Shown piece by piece: positions 1-9,599 of a DNA stretch of 41,017 nt. Every line of letters starts with the position of its first letter. The stretch's first letter is position 1. Location: the NCBI GenBank assembly GCA_018136815.1, contig CM030932.1, forward strand, positions 4,458,270-4,499,286. Direction: 5' to 3'. The DNA is from Isochrysis galbana. Its lineage: Eukaryota; Haptophyta; Isochrysidales; Isochrysidaceae. The position numbers and the translations under genes are program-made. Below the pieces are notes generated by a model that saw nothing but the letters and a program-made list of their open reading frames with translations, was not told where the DNA came from and searched no databases.

Positions 1-818
1 CCCCCCTCTTGCGCACACCGAATCACTCCAACTGCGAGCTCCAGTGTGTGGCGAGCGAGAGGAACGGCTACGACGGCACATCGTGCGCTTCGCTCGCGCC
101 CTTTACGTTGCTTCTCCCCTCCCCCCACCGTCCCTTGTGCCGGCCTTTTCCCTCTCGGCTTGTATCATATGCTTCTGAAGACCCCATGCTTGTAAGGTGC
201 ATGGCGGCGTAGAGCCGCACGACATGCGAGCTACTCGTGCCCCGGGTGAGTGACATCCGTAAACGCGCAAGTAGAGGCAGAGTAGAGAACGCTTGTGTCG
301 TTGCGGTATACCACATCGTCGCGGTTGGTTTGCGTGGTGTGCGCCGTAGAACTTATAGTGGGATGAGGAGGGGGAGAGGGCCACATGAGTCGAGCCGTGA
401 TCTCTCCCCTTCTCACCTGTTCGTTTGAGTGAGTGCCTCCCACGCAATCCGCAATCCCCCCGTGTGTGCGTTTGGTTTGCACGTGATGCTGTTAGTGTGC
501 CCTGTGTGGTCAGTGGCCCCCTTGGTGTCATTCAACGCGCGATGAAGTAACGTGATGCGCGCCGCGCCGCCCTCTCCTCCTCAAGCTACAGGGGGCCGCC
601 CTGTGATATGAAGTTAATGCTACTGCTTGAGGGTGGGGCAGTATGGCTGCTGCGGCTTGTATGTAGGGCGGTCAAACACTATTTACTATTTTAACTTCCA
701 AGGGTGTGAAAATGAAAAAGTCAGGATTGAGGAAGTACACCAATGTAAAGCGGTAGAAGCCCCGGAACACACCCATCTAGCACATGTTCGGTGCCCTTTG
801 GCCTTTGGCTTTGGGCCT
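1..818. other. Gene-poor stretch, left edge
   Basis: I see no convincing gene here; the open frames are short and overlap on both strands. Bases about 318-545 are a diverged copy of 18845-19060. The shared landmarks include TAGAACTTATA, GAGTCGAGCCGTGATC and CTGTTAGTGTGCCCTGTG. The last 30 bases (about 790-818) are TTTGGCC-rich, and a similar string occurs at about 7508-7527 beside the other large LINE copy. Confidence 0.6.
318..545 (+). repeat. Dispersed repeat, copy 1 (partner at 18845-19060)
   Basis: About 220 bases align by eye with 18845-19060 in the same orientation, with scattered substitutions and short indels. Shared strings include TAGAACTTATA, GAGTCGAGCCGTGATC, CCCCCGTGTGTGCGTTTG and CTGTTAGTGTGCCCTGTG. 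I see no coding potential and no clear terminal repeats. The class (SINE, MITE or other) is unknown. Confidence 0.75.
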
Positions 819-2419
819 AAAAAAAAACCTTTTAAAATTCTCGCCTCACTCGTGGCACTGGAACGTTTCCTCGTAGCCACGCCCTTTTCCCTTCCGCACC
901 CTCATTTCCCGCCTTGCGGCAACTCCCCTCGTGCTCTACTTAGGGGCTCGGGTCTTTTGGGGGGTCCGAGTGGAGCGGGGTGCACCTGTCCTCAGCGGCG
1001 TGTTCTCGCCCTTCTCCTGCGCTGCTGAGTGACCTGTTTATCATTTGTTTTCGTTTCAGGGTTCAGGTTTTCCTGCGTGCTGCGGTGCTAGTCGTATGTG
1101 ACTTTAATTGATCAATCGCATTTCCAGGTGGTCTATTAATACCCGGCGACACATCGTGTCATGCGAGCTTTTCGGCAAGACCAAGTGCTTTCGCTACGAG
1201 GCAAGCGTTTTCGCTCAGTTGTAGCCTACCTTTTTTGTCTACGATAAATACGGGGGCGCTGAGTTCTTGTGATTTCTTGAGTTTGGGCTTCCTCCCCTGC
1301 GCGGCTTTATTTGTGCGCATAGAGTGGTGTGTTTTTGGCGGGGCGGGGCCCCTAACCAGGGTGACAAACCTCGTTAGCGTAGATTCTAAGATCGGTATGT
1401 AATGATACTCGTGTGACTCGAATTCGACTCTATAGAAGTCTTTAATTATGTATTTCCACGCTATCACGTACAGCGTTTTAAGGCTTTCTGGCGTGTTTGC
1501 ACCGGGGTATACGCGAACAATCTATCCTTTGTCTTCTGCCTCCATGACCTTCCGGGGGAGGGGGTGTAGTTATTAAGGGCATCTATGGTCTCGAAGATTG
1601 CTTTCGTCGCGGGGCACCACGCTAGGTGGCACGAGTCTTCTCGGTGTCGGCGACATAGTCTACACATAGTTGTCGGGCTATCTGTGAACCTATTTCTAGT
1701 GCCGATCCTTCTGTGTGTGATATGTTTAAAGTGCAGGTGTTTGTCCGTGTGTTTTAACAATGGCATTGTGTAAAGTCTCGCTACGTGCTTCCATTCTTCG
1801 TTGGTAACGTTCAGTCGCTTTTCCCATGCCAGTCTTGCCGATTGCGAGGCGCTACTTTTGGTCGTCTTCTGCGCGACCTTGGTAATATCTGCGACGGCTA
1901 TCGCGTCTAGCGCGATCTTTCCTTTTCGTATGGCGTATTCATCCGCCAGGGGGTATTCCATATGTCTCGGGCCTTTGTAGCCGCCTTCCCATCTGGCCGG
2001 CGGGTGATAGTATGGGATCTCTCCCGCGTCCGCTACATTTCCGGTGTCGGCTATCTCCCCCAGGTAGTCGGTGTCGGCGTGTAGCCAGATATTGTTTAGC
2101 TTGCTGATGTACTTTTCGTCCTCAGAGACCCTGATTTCCCTGTCCTGTGACTCGGTCCCCGGCTCTTGAGATGGGGTGTTGTCGTCGCGGGACCTTTTTC
2201 CCTTGGCGTCTGGGGGTGGGCGCTCTTTTGTTTGCCCTAACAATTGCGTCGCGTGGTTAACGATGTCGTCCCATGATTCTAGGAATTCCTTTTTGCGTAT
2301 TGTGCGGCCCTCATGTGCGAAGGTCTCAGGTAGGTGCTCGAGGTATGCCGAGCATTCATTTTTGCTGTACGGTGTCGTAAAGGCGCTGTCCTTGAACACG
2401 TTGTGCACTACGTTTGTGA
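819..2419 (-). mobile_element. 5'-truncated LINE retrotransposon, copy 1
   Basis: On the minus strand this is the 3' half of a LINE-type element. It starts inside the region C-terminal to the reverse transcriptase, runs through the CCHC zinc knuckle and the final stop at 1159, and ends in a 340-base 3' UTR. The last bases on the sense strand are an oligo-T run (plus-strand A-run 819-827). It is homologous throughout to the copy at 3450-6951, but about a third of the residues differ by eye. The break on its 5' side is at about 2420. About 15 unmatched bases then lead into the 500-bp module at 2435-2934. Confidence 0.85.
1159..2419 (-). pseudogene. LINE ORF2 C-terminal fragment, frameshifted
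   Basis: This is the C-terminal part of a LINE ORF2 protein, split into two frames. The first frame (stop near 1464) carries the segment that follows the RT domain, including a CCHC knuckle spaced C-x2-C-x8-H-x3-C and ending in DSCHLAWC. The second (stop at 1159) carries the conserved tail with the RKPK-type basic patch. The frame is lost just after DRLFAY, near 1505-1515. There this copy reads GGTATACGCG where the intact copy has GGTATGCG, so two extra bases shift the frame. There is no RT or endonuclease domain, so it cannot act alone. The frame stays open upstream into the 500-bp module, but that extension is proline-rich and probably fortuitous. Confidence 0.8.
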
Positions 2420-2434
2420 CTGGCGGAGTGGAGT

Positions 2435-2934
2435 GGCTGTGGCTGTGGCAGTGGACTGGGGCTCTAATGATTGTTGAGACAGGGAATGGGGCTCTCCAGG
2501 GGCGACCGTGCTCACGGAGGGCTGAGCACAGGGAGCACTGGGACTGGAGGGAGGCATGACACCGGCGGGAGCACCGCTCACACGAGCCTGGGGCGACGGC
2601 GGTCGAGAGAGCTCGCCCAGAGCCCCAGGGAGTGCGGCCATGGGCGCGACTCTCGGAACTCTGGGACGAGAGAAAAAACGCGGGAAACACACGGGGGCGC
2701 GCGCAAGGAAAGAAAGGGGGCGCACACATGAGAAACAAGGGAGGGGGATCGAGAGCGATCACCCCTATCCTAACACACGGGGGGAAGAGAGGAAGATCGG
2801 GATCGGAGGATCCCGATCGGACGGAGAGGATGCAACCCGAAGGGAGAAACCAAAGCACGCGAGGGCGGGAAAAACAAAGAGAGAGGGCCTCTCTTTGGGA
2901 AACCTAAAGGGCGGCTCTCCCCCTAACCACAACA
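2435..2934 (-). repeat. 500-bp module, copy A, joined to LINE copy 1
   Basis: This 500-base segment matches 6952-7451 at a constant offset of 4517, with no indel and two substitutions that I can find (2771 T/C and 2810 A/G). Relative to the LINE sense strand it lies directly upstream of the 5' cut. It contains an inverted repeat around 2792-2815 and another around 2876-2898. The minus-strand frames are proline- and serine-rich and match nothing I recognise. Its far end is followed by sequence unlike that beyond copy B. Confidence 0.95.
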
Positions 2935-3449
2935 CCCCCCCCGATGGAGCACCCAAGAAGGGGGCACCCATCCCAAAGAGCGAGTGAGGGGGAGAGGCAC
3001 AACATGGGCGGCAGTCGGCGGACGGATGGACGGACGGAATTACGAACAAAGAGGGCCGATCGCAGACGAGTATGTATCGAGGTCGAAGTGGAGGGGAGGA
3101 GGTGGGGGGAAGACATCGGCGGCGACGGCCAAGGAGCCCGCGAAAAGAGGAGGCAGCGGTGGCTCGGAGAGAGGGGCGACGTCCGAGGGAGGGGCGGTGT
3201 GCTCGAGCTCGAGGGTAGCGACGAGATTGAGGAGTGCCGCCTCGCCTTCGACAATGGAGGCGGTGTGAGCCTGGGGCGAGGAGGCCGGGCGATTGCGCTC
3301 AGCCCAAAGGTGGGCGAGGCGCTCAAAGACGCGTTCGGGCACTGGCTTGCCCAAGGCATTGAGGGTGTGAGGGCGAGAAGGTGGGGAGGGGGCGCACACG
3401 ACGCACAGCGTCTTGTCGCGTGCGCCAGGGCACAGCTTCTCGCCGCAAG
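2935..3449. other. Spacer between LINE copies 1 and 2, with a cysteine-rich fragment
   Basis: This is about 515 bases between the 500-bp module and the 3' end of LINE copy 2. It is purine-rich on the plus strand. Both strands are open for long stretches because of base composition. The only frame that looks protein-like is on the minus strand and is listed separately. Confidence 0.5.
3040..3447 (-). other. Possible exon or ORF1-like fragment with a Cys cluster
   Basis: A minus-strand frame runs from the LINE copy 2 insertion point down to a stop at 3040. Its first residues read CGEKLCPGARDKTLCVVC, giving a C-x4-C-x9-C-x2-C spacing like a small zinc-binding knuckle. A mixed-composition stretch with VPERVFERLAHLWAERNR follows, then a proline-rich tail. 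The upstream side is cut exactly where the oligo-T end of LINE copy 2 begins. That is consistent with insertion of the LINE into this sequence, or with a piece of an ORF1/gag-like reading frame. No family is recognised, and chance openness in GC-rich DNA is possible. Confidence 0.3.
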
Positions 3450-3788
3450 AAAAAAAAAACCTTTTAATTTTCTCGCCACGCGCGCGGCTACGGGGTTGTC
3501 TATTGTAGCCACGCCCAGATCCCTTCCTCTCCTCTCACTTCCCGCCTTGCGGCAACTCCCCTCGTGCTCTACATAGGGGCCCGGGTCGTGGGGGGGGCTG
3601 GGTCGGGCGGGGTGCACCGGCCCTCAGTGGTCTGTCCTCGCCTTTCTCCTGTGCCTCTGGGTGGCCGGTTTCTTGCTGCTGTGGTGTAGGTGTCGTGCCG
3701 TTGCTGAGGTGCCTCGTGTTCGTGAGTTGTTCTTCTTTGTGGGTGGTTCTTTCAGGGAGGGTGGGGGAGTGGAGGGTGTGTCTCGACC
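3450..3788 (-). repeat. LINE 3' UTR with oligo-T end
   Basis: The non-coding tail of copy 2 is about 340 bases and is shared with 819-1158 and 10536-10875. Shared landmarks on the plus strand are GTAGCCACGCCC, CCCGCCTTGCGGCA, CTCGTGCTCTAC and GGGGTGCACC. On the element's sense strand the end reads ATTAAAAGG followed by nine or ten T. All three copies stop at this run. Confidence 0.85.
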
Positions 3789-6700
3789 TCAGGCGAGCCT
3801 TTCGGCGAGGCCAATCGCTTCCGCCACAAGGCCGAGGTTGTCGCTCAATCTTAGGAAACCTTTGTTGTCTTCTGTAAATACCGGGGCGCTGAGCTCCGCT
3901 GACCTTTTTATTTTAGGTTTTCTACCCTGGGCCGCCGTGCGAGTGCGCATCGGGCGACAGGTTTTCGACGGTGTTAGGCCCCTCACCAGGGTGGTGAATC
4001 TTAAGAGCGTGGATTCTAAGACCGGTATGTAGTGGTATTCATATGATTCGAACTCTATTCTGTAGAAGTCTCTTATTATGTATCTCCAGGCTATGATGTA
4101 GAGGGTTTTTAGGCTGTCGGGGGTGGTCGCGTCTGGGTATGCGAATAGCCTATCCTTAGTTTTCTGCCCATGTGACCTATTCGTTTTCGGAGTGTAGTTA
4201 GCGATCGCATCTATGGTGTCGAAGATTTTTCTTGTCGCGGGGCACCATGCCAGGTGGCATGAGTCCTCTTGATGTTGATTGCACATTCTGCACTTGTTGG
4301 TTGTGGTTGTCGCGAATCTGTTCCTGGTACCTATCCTCCTGTGGGTGATGTGTTTGAAGTGCGGATGTTTGTCCGTGTGCTTCAACAGCGGCAGGGTGTA
4401 CAGCCTGGCTATGTGTTTCCAGTTGTCTTTCGAGATGTCTAGGCGCTTCTCCCAAGCTATTTTGGCCGTTTGCGGGTTGTTTAGTCTTGTCACCTTGAGC
4501 GCGGCTTTCGCTATGTCGGAAACCGTGATTGCGTCGAGTGCGATTTTTCCTTTTTGTATGGCGTACTCGTCGGCCAGCGGATATTCCATGTATTTTGGCC
4601 CTTTGTATCCGTTCTCCCATCGGGCCGGGGGGTGGTATCGTTGTGCTTCTTCGGCGTTCACTACGCCTCCGGTGTCGGAGACCTCCCCGAGGTAATCGGT
4701 TTCTGTGTGGATCCATATGTTATTAAGTTTTTTGATGTGTTTATTGTCCTCTGAGGCCCTAATCTCTTCGCGTTCTGTTTCTCTCGGCTCTTGGCTGGAG
4801 TCTTTGCCCTTCTGGCAGGTCCTCTCACCGGGGACGGGTAGCGGGCGTTCCGCTGACTTGCCTAGTATTTGCCGCGCGTGGTCAACCACGGCGTCCCATG
4901 AGTCTAGGAACTCTGTTTTGCGGATCGCGCGGCCCTCGTGTACGAAGGTCTCTGGGAGGTGTGCGACATATGCCGAGCACTCTTCTCTACTATAGGGCGT
5001 CGTGAAGGCATCGTCTTTGAACACGTTGTGAATTACGTTCGTGTGCAAGGTCTCCCACATTCGCGCCCATGCGGCGCGAATCGTGGGGGGGGAGAAGTGT
5101 GGGTTGTGCCATATGGGTTGCGAGAGTGCGCCTTCGCGCGTGAGCCACGAGGGTTGAATGTTTAGGTCTCGGAAGTTTACCAGGGCCTCTTTCCAGAAGG
5201 TCGGGAGTGCTGGGTTGCCTCTGAGGCTTCCCGTAAGTGTTTTTATTGGTATCGTGGAGAGGACAGCGCCCCTCCCCAGCCCGGTGCGACAGAACCATGC
5301 GTCCAGCGCGTGCTTCCAGATCGCTTTGCGTGCGTTTAGGTAGTTTAGGATCCATTTGGCTTGGAGGGCCTTGACATGAGTCGGCCAGTGTATGAGCCCT
5401 AGTCCCAGTGTCCTGGTCGCGCTTTTTGCGTGGTATGTGGCGTAGTGTGGGTGAGCGATCCATTTGCTCTGCTTTTGGGTGTGTGGGCTCGTCCAGAGGA
5501 CCGCATCCGCGGCCCTCTGTATCCGCGTGTGAAACCATTTAGGGGCGGCCAGAGTCTGTAGCCAATATCTCGGTGTTCCGTAAATAATGAAGTTTACTAT
5601 GGCGGCTCTCCCAAATATCGACATGTGTCCGGTGGCCGGCGCTAGTTTGGTAACTTTCTCGTCGATTTTGTCTGCTAGCTTCGCCCAGAAGGGTTTGAGC
5701 GCCTCCGGCGCTCCTAGCGGCACGCCTAATATCGTTAGGTATTCGCTATTTTTTATCCAGTTGTATTTTCGCATGTCCCACGGGGGTTTGCGGGTCCTTT
5801 GCCCTCCCATCCGGAGTCCTTGGAACTTGCTTTCGTTCGTTTTCCCCCCCGTGGCTTTTTCATGTAGTTGTACCCAGTACAGGGATTTTTTCATGCTTTT
5901 ATAGTCCCTGGCTATTAGCGCCGTGTCGTCTGCGAACTGGCTAATCTTCAGATTGTACCCATTGAGGTCTATTCCCGCTATGTCTTCGTCCCTGTTTATG
6001 GCCCGGGTGAGTGCCTCCGTCGTGAGTAGGAAAGTGAGCGGGGATAACGGGCATCCTTGCGGCATGCCGCTTCCCACAGTAAAGGGATAGCTCCTTCCCC
6101 CGTTGGTTTTGATCGTCCTTATCGGTCGGGCGTTCTCGCTAGTGAGCGCTTTGGCAAGTGATTGGAAGTTCGGGCCAAAGTTGAGGAGTTCGAGGGCCAA
6201 GTGATAGAACTCCCAACTGACTCTATCGAACGCTTTTTCCCAATCAAGGGCTAGTATTAGGCCCGGTTCCCCGGTTTCGTCCAGATATGCTCTCGTGAGT
6301 TGGAGCAGGTGTGTTGCCTCGCTGATTAGCCGTCTTGGCACGAATCCTAATTGGTTTTCCGATATTATCCTGCCTATGATCTTGCCTAGTCTATTGGTCA
6401 AGATTTTGGCTAGTATTTTGTAGTCGCTTTGTAGTAGCGTAATGGGTCTATAGTTTCGCGGGTCACGCGCGTCGCCTTTTTTGTATAGTAGGATTATGTC
6501 GCCTTCTCGCATCGTGTACGCTAGTGTTCCCGTGTTCAGTGCCAGGTTATACATCCTAGTCAGTATCGGCGCAGCTATCTTGTCGTGCGCTTTGTATACT
6601 TCCGCCGGGAGACCGTCCGGGCCCGCGCTTTTGCCGGGGCCTATGCTCCGGATGGCCTGTATCGTTTCTTCGACGTCTATGCGGCCTTCAATGCGGCATT

Positions 6701-6950
6701 TATCGAGATCGCTGAGGGGGCGATCCGTCAGCGCGGCTTCTAAGTCCGGTACTCTGTGTGCCTCTTTGGGGGAGTACAGCCACACGTAGTATTTCCGGAA
6801 CTCCCTACGGATGCCCTGGTCCGAGACTACGGTCTCTCTTTCCGAGTGGGCTGGTTGGTCCCAGTTCCTGGTTCGGAATAGCTCGGTGACGTTGGCTTTC
6901 CACTTTCGGGTCTTGAGTTGCGCGAAGAATTCTCTTGAATGTAGGTCCTC
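3789..6950 (-). CDS. LINE ORF2 protein, reverse transcriptase, N-terminally truncated
   Basis: This is the polymerase of a non-LTR retrotransposon, which copies element RNA into DNA at the insertion site. The frame is open from the module junction (about 6950) to the stop at 3789. It has no obvious own start, and the first 55 residues upstream of WLYSPKEA look like a normal pre-RT linker. RT signatures in order are GKSAGPDGLPAEVY, NYRPITLLQSDYKILAKIL, LALDWEKAFDRVSW (first catalytic Asp), GMPQGCPLSPLTF and the catalytic FADD box in QFADDTALIARD, about 285 residues after WLYSP. A CCHC knuckle (C-x2-C-x8-H-x3-C) lies near residue 835, followed by a basic tail. The RT looks closest to L1/Tx1-like elements. 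The endonuclease is missing, so it is not autonomous as it stands, though no stop or frameshift interrupts what remains. Confidence 0.9.
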   Translation of the reverse strand, partial: EDLHSREFFAQLKTRKWKANVTELFRTRNWDQPAHSERETVVSDQGIRREFRKYYVWLYSPKEAHRVPDLEAALTDRPLSDLDKCRIEGRIDVEETIQAIRSIGPGKSAGPDGLPAEVYKAHDKIAAPILTRMYNLALNTGTLAYTMREGDIILLYKKGDARDPRNYRPITLLQSDYKILAKILTNRLGKIIGRIISENQLGFVPRRLISEATHLLQLTRAYLDETGEPGLILALDWEKAFDRVSWEFYHLALELLNFGPNFQSLAKALTSENARPIRTIKTNGGRSYPFTVGSGMPQGCPLSPLTFLLTTEALTRAINRDEDIAGIDLNGYNLKISQFADDTALIARDYKSMKKSLYWVQLHEKATGGKTNESKFQGLRMGGQRTRKPPWDMRKYNWIKNSEYLTILGVPLGAPEALKPFWAKLADKIDEKVTKLAPATGHMSIFGRAAIVNFIIYGTPRYWLQTLAAPKWFHTRIQRAADAVLWTSPHTQKQSKWIAHPHYATYHAKSATRTLGLGLIHWPTHVKALQAKWILNYLNARKAIWKHALDAWFCRTGLGRGAVLSTIPIKTLTGSLRGNPALPTFWKEALVNFRDLNIQPSWLTREGALSQPIWHNPHFSPPTIRAAWARMWETLHTNVIHNVFKDDAFTTPYSREECSAYVAHLPETFVHEGRAIRKTEFLDSWDAVVDHARQILGKSAERPLPVPGERTCQKGKDSSQEPRETEREEIRASEDNKHIKKLNNIWIHTETDYLGEVSDTGGVVNAEEAQRYHPPARWENGYKGPKYMEYPLADEYAIQKGKIALDAITVSDIAKAALKVTRLNNPQTAKIAWEKRLDISKDNWKHIARLYTLPLLKHTDKHPHFKHITHRRIGTRNRFATTTTNKCRMCNQHQEDSCHLAWCPATRKIFDTIDAIANYTPKTNRSHGQKTKDRLFAYPDATTPDSLKTLYIIAWRYIIRDFYRIEFESYEYHYIPVLESTLLRFTTLVRGLTPSKTCRPMRTRTAAQGRKPKIKRSAELSAPVFTEDNKGFLRLSDNLGLVAEAIGLAERLA

Positions 6951-6951
6951 C

Positions 6952-7451
6952 GGCTGTGGCTGTGGCAGTGGACTGGGGCTCTAATGATTGTTGAGACAGG
7001 GAATGGGGCTCTCCAGGGGCGACCGTGCTCACGGAGGGCTGAGCACAGGGAGCACTGGGACTGGAGGGAGGCATGACACCGGCGGGAGCACCGCTCACAC
7101 GAGCCTGGGGCGACGGCGGTCGAGAGAGCTCGCCCAGAGCCCCAGGGAGTGCGGCCATGGGCGCGACTCTCGGAACTCTGGGACGAGAGAAAAAACGCGG
7201 GAAACACACGGGGGCGCGCGCAAGGAAAGAAAGGGGGCGCACACATGAGAAACAAGGGAGGGGGATCGAGAGCGATCACCCCTATCCCAACACACGGGGG
7301 GAAGAGAGGAAGATCGGGATCGGAGGGTCCCGATCGGACGGAGAGGATGCAACCCGAAGGGAGAAACCAAAGCACGCGAGGGCGGGAAAAACAAAGAGAG
7401 AGGGCCTCTCTTTGGGAAACCTAAAGGGCGGCTCTCCCCCTAACCACAACA
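6952..7451 (-). repeat. 500-bp module, copy B, joined to LINE copy 2
   Basis: This is the partner of 2435-2934, with two differences and no indel. The junction with LINE copy 2 falls upstream of the RT domain. In copy 1 the same module end meets a point near the middle of the ORF. The other end stops within a base or two of the same position (7451 against 2934). Beyond it the flanks are unrelated. Confidence 0.95.
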
Positions 7452-8204
7452 ACGTTAGTGTGCAGCGCTTCCCACAGGCGTGCCCATGGGGCGCGCACCT
7501 TGGGAGGCTTTGGCCTTTGGGCCTAGACCCCCCCCCCTGCCCCCCGCCCCGCCTGGGAGCGCCCCTACAATGAAGCGTAACTGACGACCAAAAACGGCAA
7601 AACAGCAGGCTTAAACGCACTATCTTAACTATCAGTAAAACTGACGATAGGGTCATGGGGGCCGCGTTCCCTATCGCCCTGGCACCATCATGGTGACCAG
7701 GGCGGCCGAGAGGAGGGAGAGCGGCGCCATCGCTCGCGCTCTCTCCAGAACAGAACCGGATAAAATTCTCTTACAATCCCCTCACACCACTATCAAACGC
7801 ACATTCACGGTAACACGTAGATAACTAACGTAAACGGGATACGCGAAGAAGGGGGGGTGAGCAGGAGAGAAAAAGAGGAAAGAAAAAGGAAAGAAGAGAG
7901 GAGGCCCGTCGCCTCTCCTCACGTGAAGAGAGAGGAGAGAGGAGATCTCACAAGACTTAGAAAGTAAACGTAGGAGAGGACGGAGGGGCATCCGTAACAT
8001 TCCCCCCTTCCTCCATCGCAGACACCCCATGGGTGGGCCTGCACATTCAACCTCAGCCCCTGCCTACTGGCAGGGGCTGAGCGCTGAGCTGACATCATTC
8101 CTGCCCAGACTCTCGCCCAGCGCGCGCCGCGCGCCTCACGCATTCGCCTGCACCAGTCCCCCATCGTACGGACCCACCCCCCCACCACTGAGCCACAGAC
8201 CATT

Positions 8205-8470
8205 CGAGCCGCCAGGAGGGCACCCAAGGCCAGCGAGGCCAGCGTGGGAGAGGCAGGGGAGGCCAGGGGCTCAGCCCCAGCCTCCACCGCCCCCTGAGCT
8301 GGCCCTGCTGGCCCTCTGGGGGGGACCCGAGGGTCCTCCCACAGGGGGGCCATGGCCATGGCGCGCGCAGGCACCACACGCCCGTAAGAGAACGACGAGA
8401 ACGAAAGAAAAAACGACACGATCCGACCCGAGAAAAGGTAATACACGCGCCTGTTTACGATATGTTTTTA
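8205..8470 (+). repeat. Dispersed repeat block C, copy 1 (partner at 24095-24350)
   Basis: This aligns in the same orientation with 24095-24350. Shared strings include GAGAGGCAGGGGAGGC, CAGCCCCAGCCTCC, GCCCCCTGAGCTGGCC and, at the 3' end, a GTAA-start string leading into GCGCCTGTTTAC. There is no coding signal. Confidence 0.75.
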
Positions 8471-8947
8471 TAGGTCGACGCCCCTGCTGGCCTCCTGGGG
8501 ACCTGAAGAGGGGCCGCAGGCGCGCGCCATGGCCAGAGCCGCAGAGCCGCAGGGAAGAGAGGAGGGAGAGGGAAGAGGGAGGGGAGGGGGAGGGGGGAGG
8601 GGCAGCTCTCCCCTCCGGCGTTTCATTGTCTTCTCGCCCCGTTTGGGTAAGAGAAGAAGGGGGGCACCAGAACCAGGAGGGAAGGGCCGCGGCTCGCCGC
8701 AGCCACTCGCTTCGGTGAGAGAGATTGGCGCTTCTGGGCTCCTATTCACGGCAGTGCCCCCCCCCCCCCCCCCTGCGTGGTTTTTACCCGAAAGGGGTTT
8801 TCCCCTAGGCCGTGGACTCGAGGAGAGGACGTGCTGGGGTGCGCGGGGTCGGTGCGTGCACTGGAGGAGAACAAATATCGAGGGGAGGGGGCAGTGCCCC
8901 CTCTCCCCGGTAGCACTTGGACACCTGGCTCGTCAGGCATGGCGCAT

Positions 8948-9012
8948 GGCGGGATTCCGGGACGGAAAAGTTGGCTGTCCTCCAATTAGCTAGAGGGGTT
9001 GGCTAGGATATA
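8948..9012 (-). repeat. Dispersed repeat block A, copy 1 (inverted partner at 23785-23850)
   Basis: The reverse complement matches 23785-23850. Shared strings are ATATCCTAGCCAACCCC, TAGCTAATTGGA, CAACTTTT and GTCCCGGAATCC. Here the block is in the opposite orientation to its partner, although block C nearby has the same orientation in both places. Confidence 0.8.
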
Positions 9013-9599
9013 ACATTAATTATTTTGTTTGTTTAGACACCGGCGTCTCGCCCCGCCTACACCGTTCTCCACTCACTCAATTTGATGTGTAAATCCAGGC
9101 GCTGACACCTAATTTGGGCCGGCGTCTAACGAACGCCCCAAACAGGTGTGAGAGTGCGGGATAGGCAAGCCACACAGATTGCGCTACAGAGGCATGCGGC
9201 ATGCGCAGGGATGCCCGGTTCGGCATGGCGCGTGGGCAAGGGCCGTCCAGTCCCCAAGTGCTCGCATCCGCCTGCGCAGAAGATGCAGATGCCTCGCGGG
9301 AAGGCTTGCTGAAGCCCTAGCGCAGGCACCTCCTCCAAATTGCCCGGCCACGGCAATCGCGCCGTCCGGTCGCGCGAAATCACTGCCGCAGCGTGTAGCC
9401 GCCGAGACCGTCCCGTCGCGGCTGACCGCAGCTGCTCAAGCGCGCAGCGGCACAGGCCAAAGGGGACAGCTCCGCACCGCGCGAACCGAGCGCGTCCCCT
9501 GCCCAACACTCACCCACAATATGGCTGCACTTCCAACCCCGCATGCCTAGGGACCCCGTGCCCCCCCTGCAGCACACACGGAAAGATCCTCGGCGGTGC

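Larger units (their letters stand above)
3450..6951 (-). mobile_element. 5'-truncated LINE retrotransposon, copy 2 (RT intact)
   Basis: This is the longest copy of the family. On the minus strand it holds a linker, a full reverse transcriptase domain, a long C-terminal region with a CCHC knuckle, a stop at 3789 and a 3' UTR ending in oligo-T (plus-strand A-run 3450-3459). It lacks the apurinic-like endonuclease and any ORF1. At 6951/6952 it is joined without a gap to the 500-bp module. I found no convincing target-site duplication. Confidence 0.9.
7452..9599. other. Repeat-rich stretch without a recognisable gene
   Basis: There is no gene I can support; the frames are proline-, arginine- and glycine-rich and overlap on both strands. 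Identified contents are a block near 7755-7805 similar to 12364-12408, an internal polypurine tract at 7856-7935, a repeat block at 8205-8470, a homopolymer C run at about 8757-8773 and a block at 8948-9012. Bases 9120-9599 are unique GC-rich sequence. Short open frames occur on both strands there, with no family signature. Confidence 0.5.

Noticed and set aside
1464-2858. A single 464-codon minus-strand gene
   Set aside because: It is the C-terminal LINE fragment read through into the 500-bp module. The upstream half is proline-rich and changes frame relation in the other copy.
8029-8993. Long plus-strand frames rich in Pro, Arg and Gly
   Set aside because: They lie over dispersed block C and simple sequence, have counterparts open on the other strand and show no domain.
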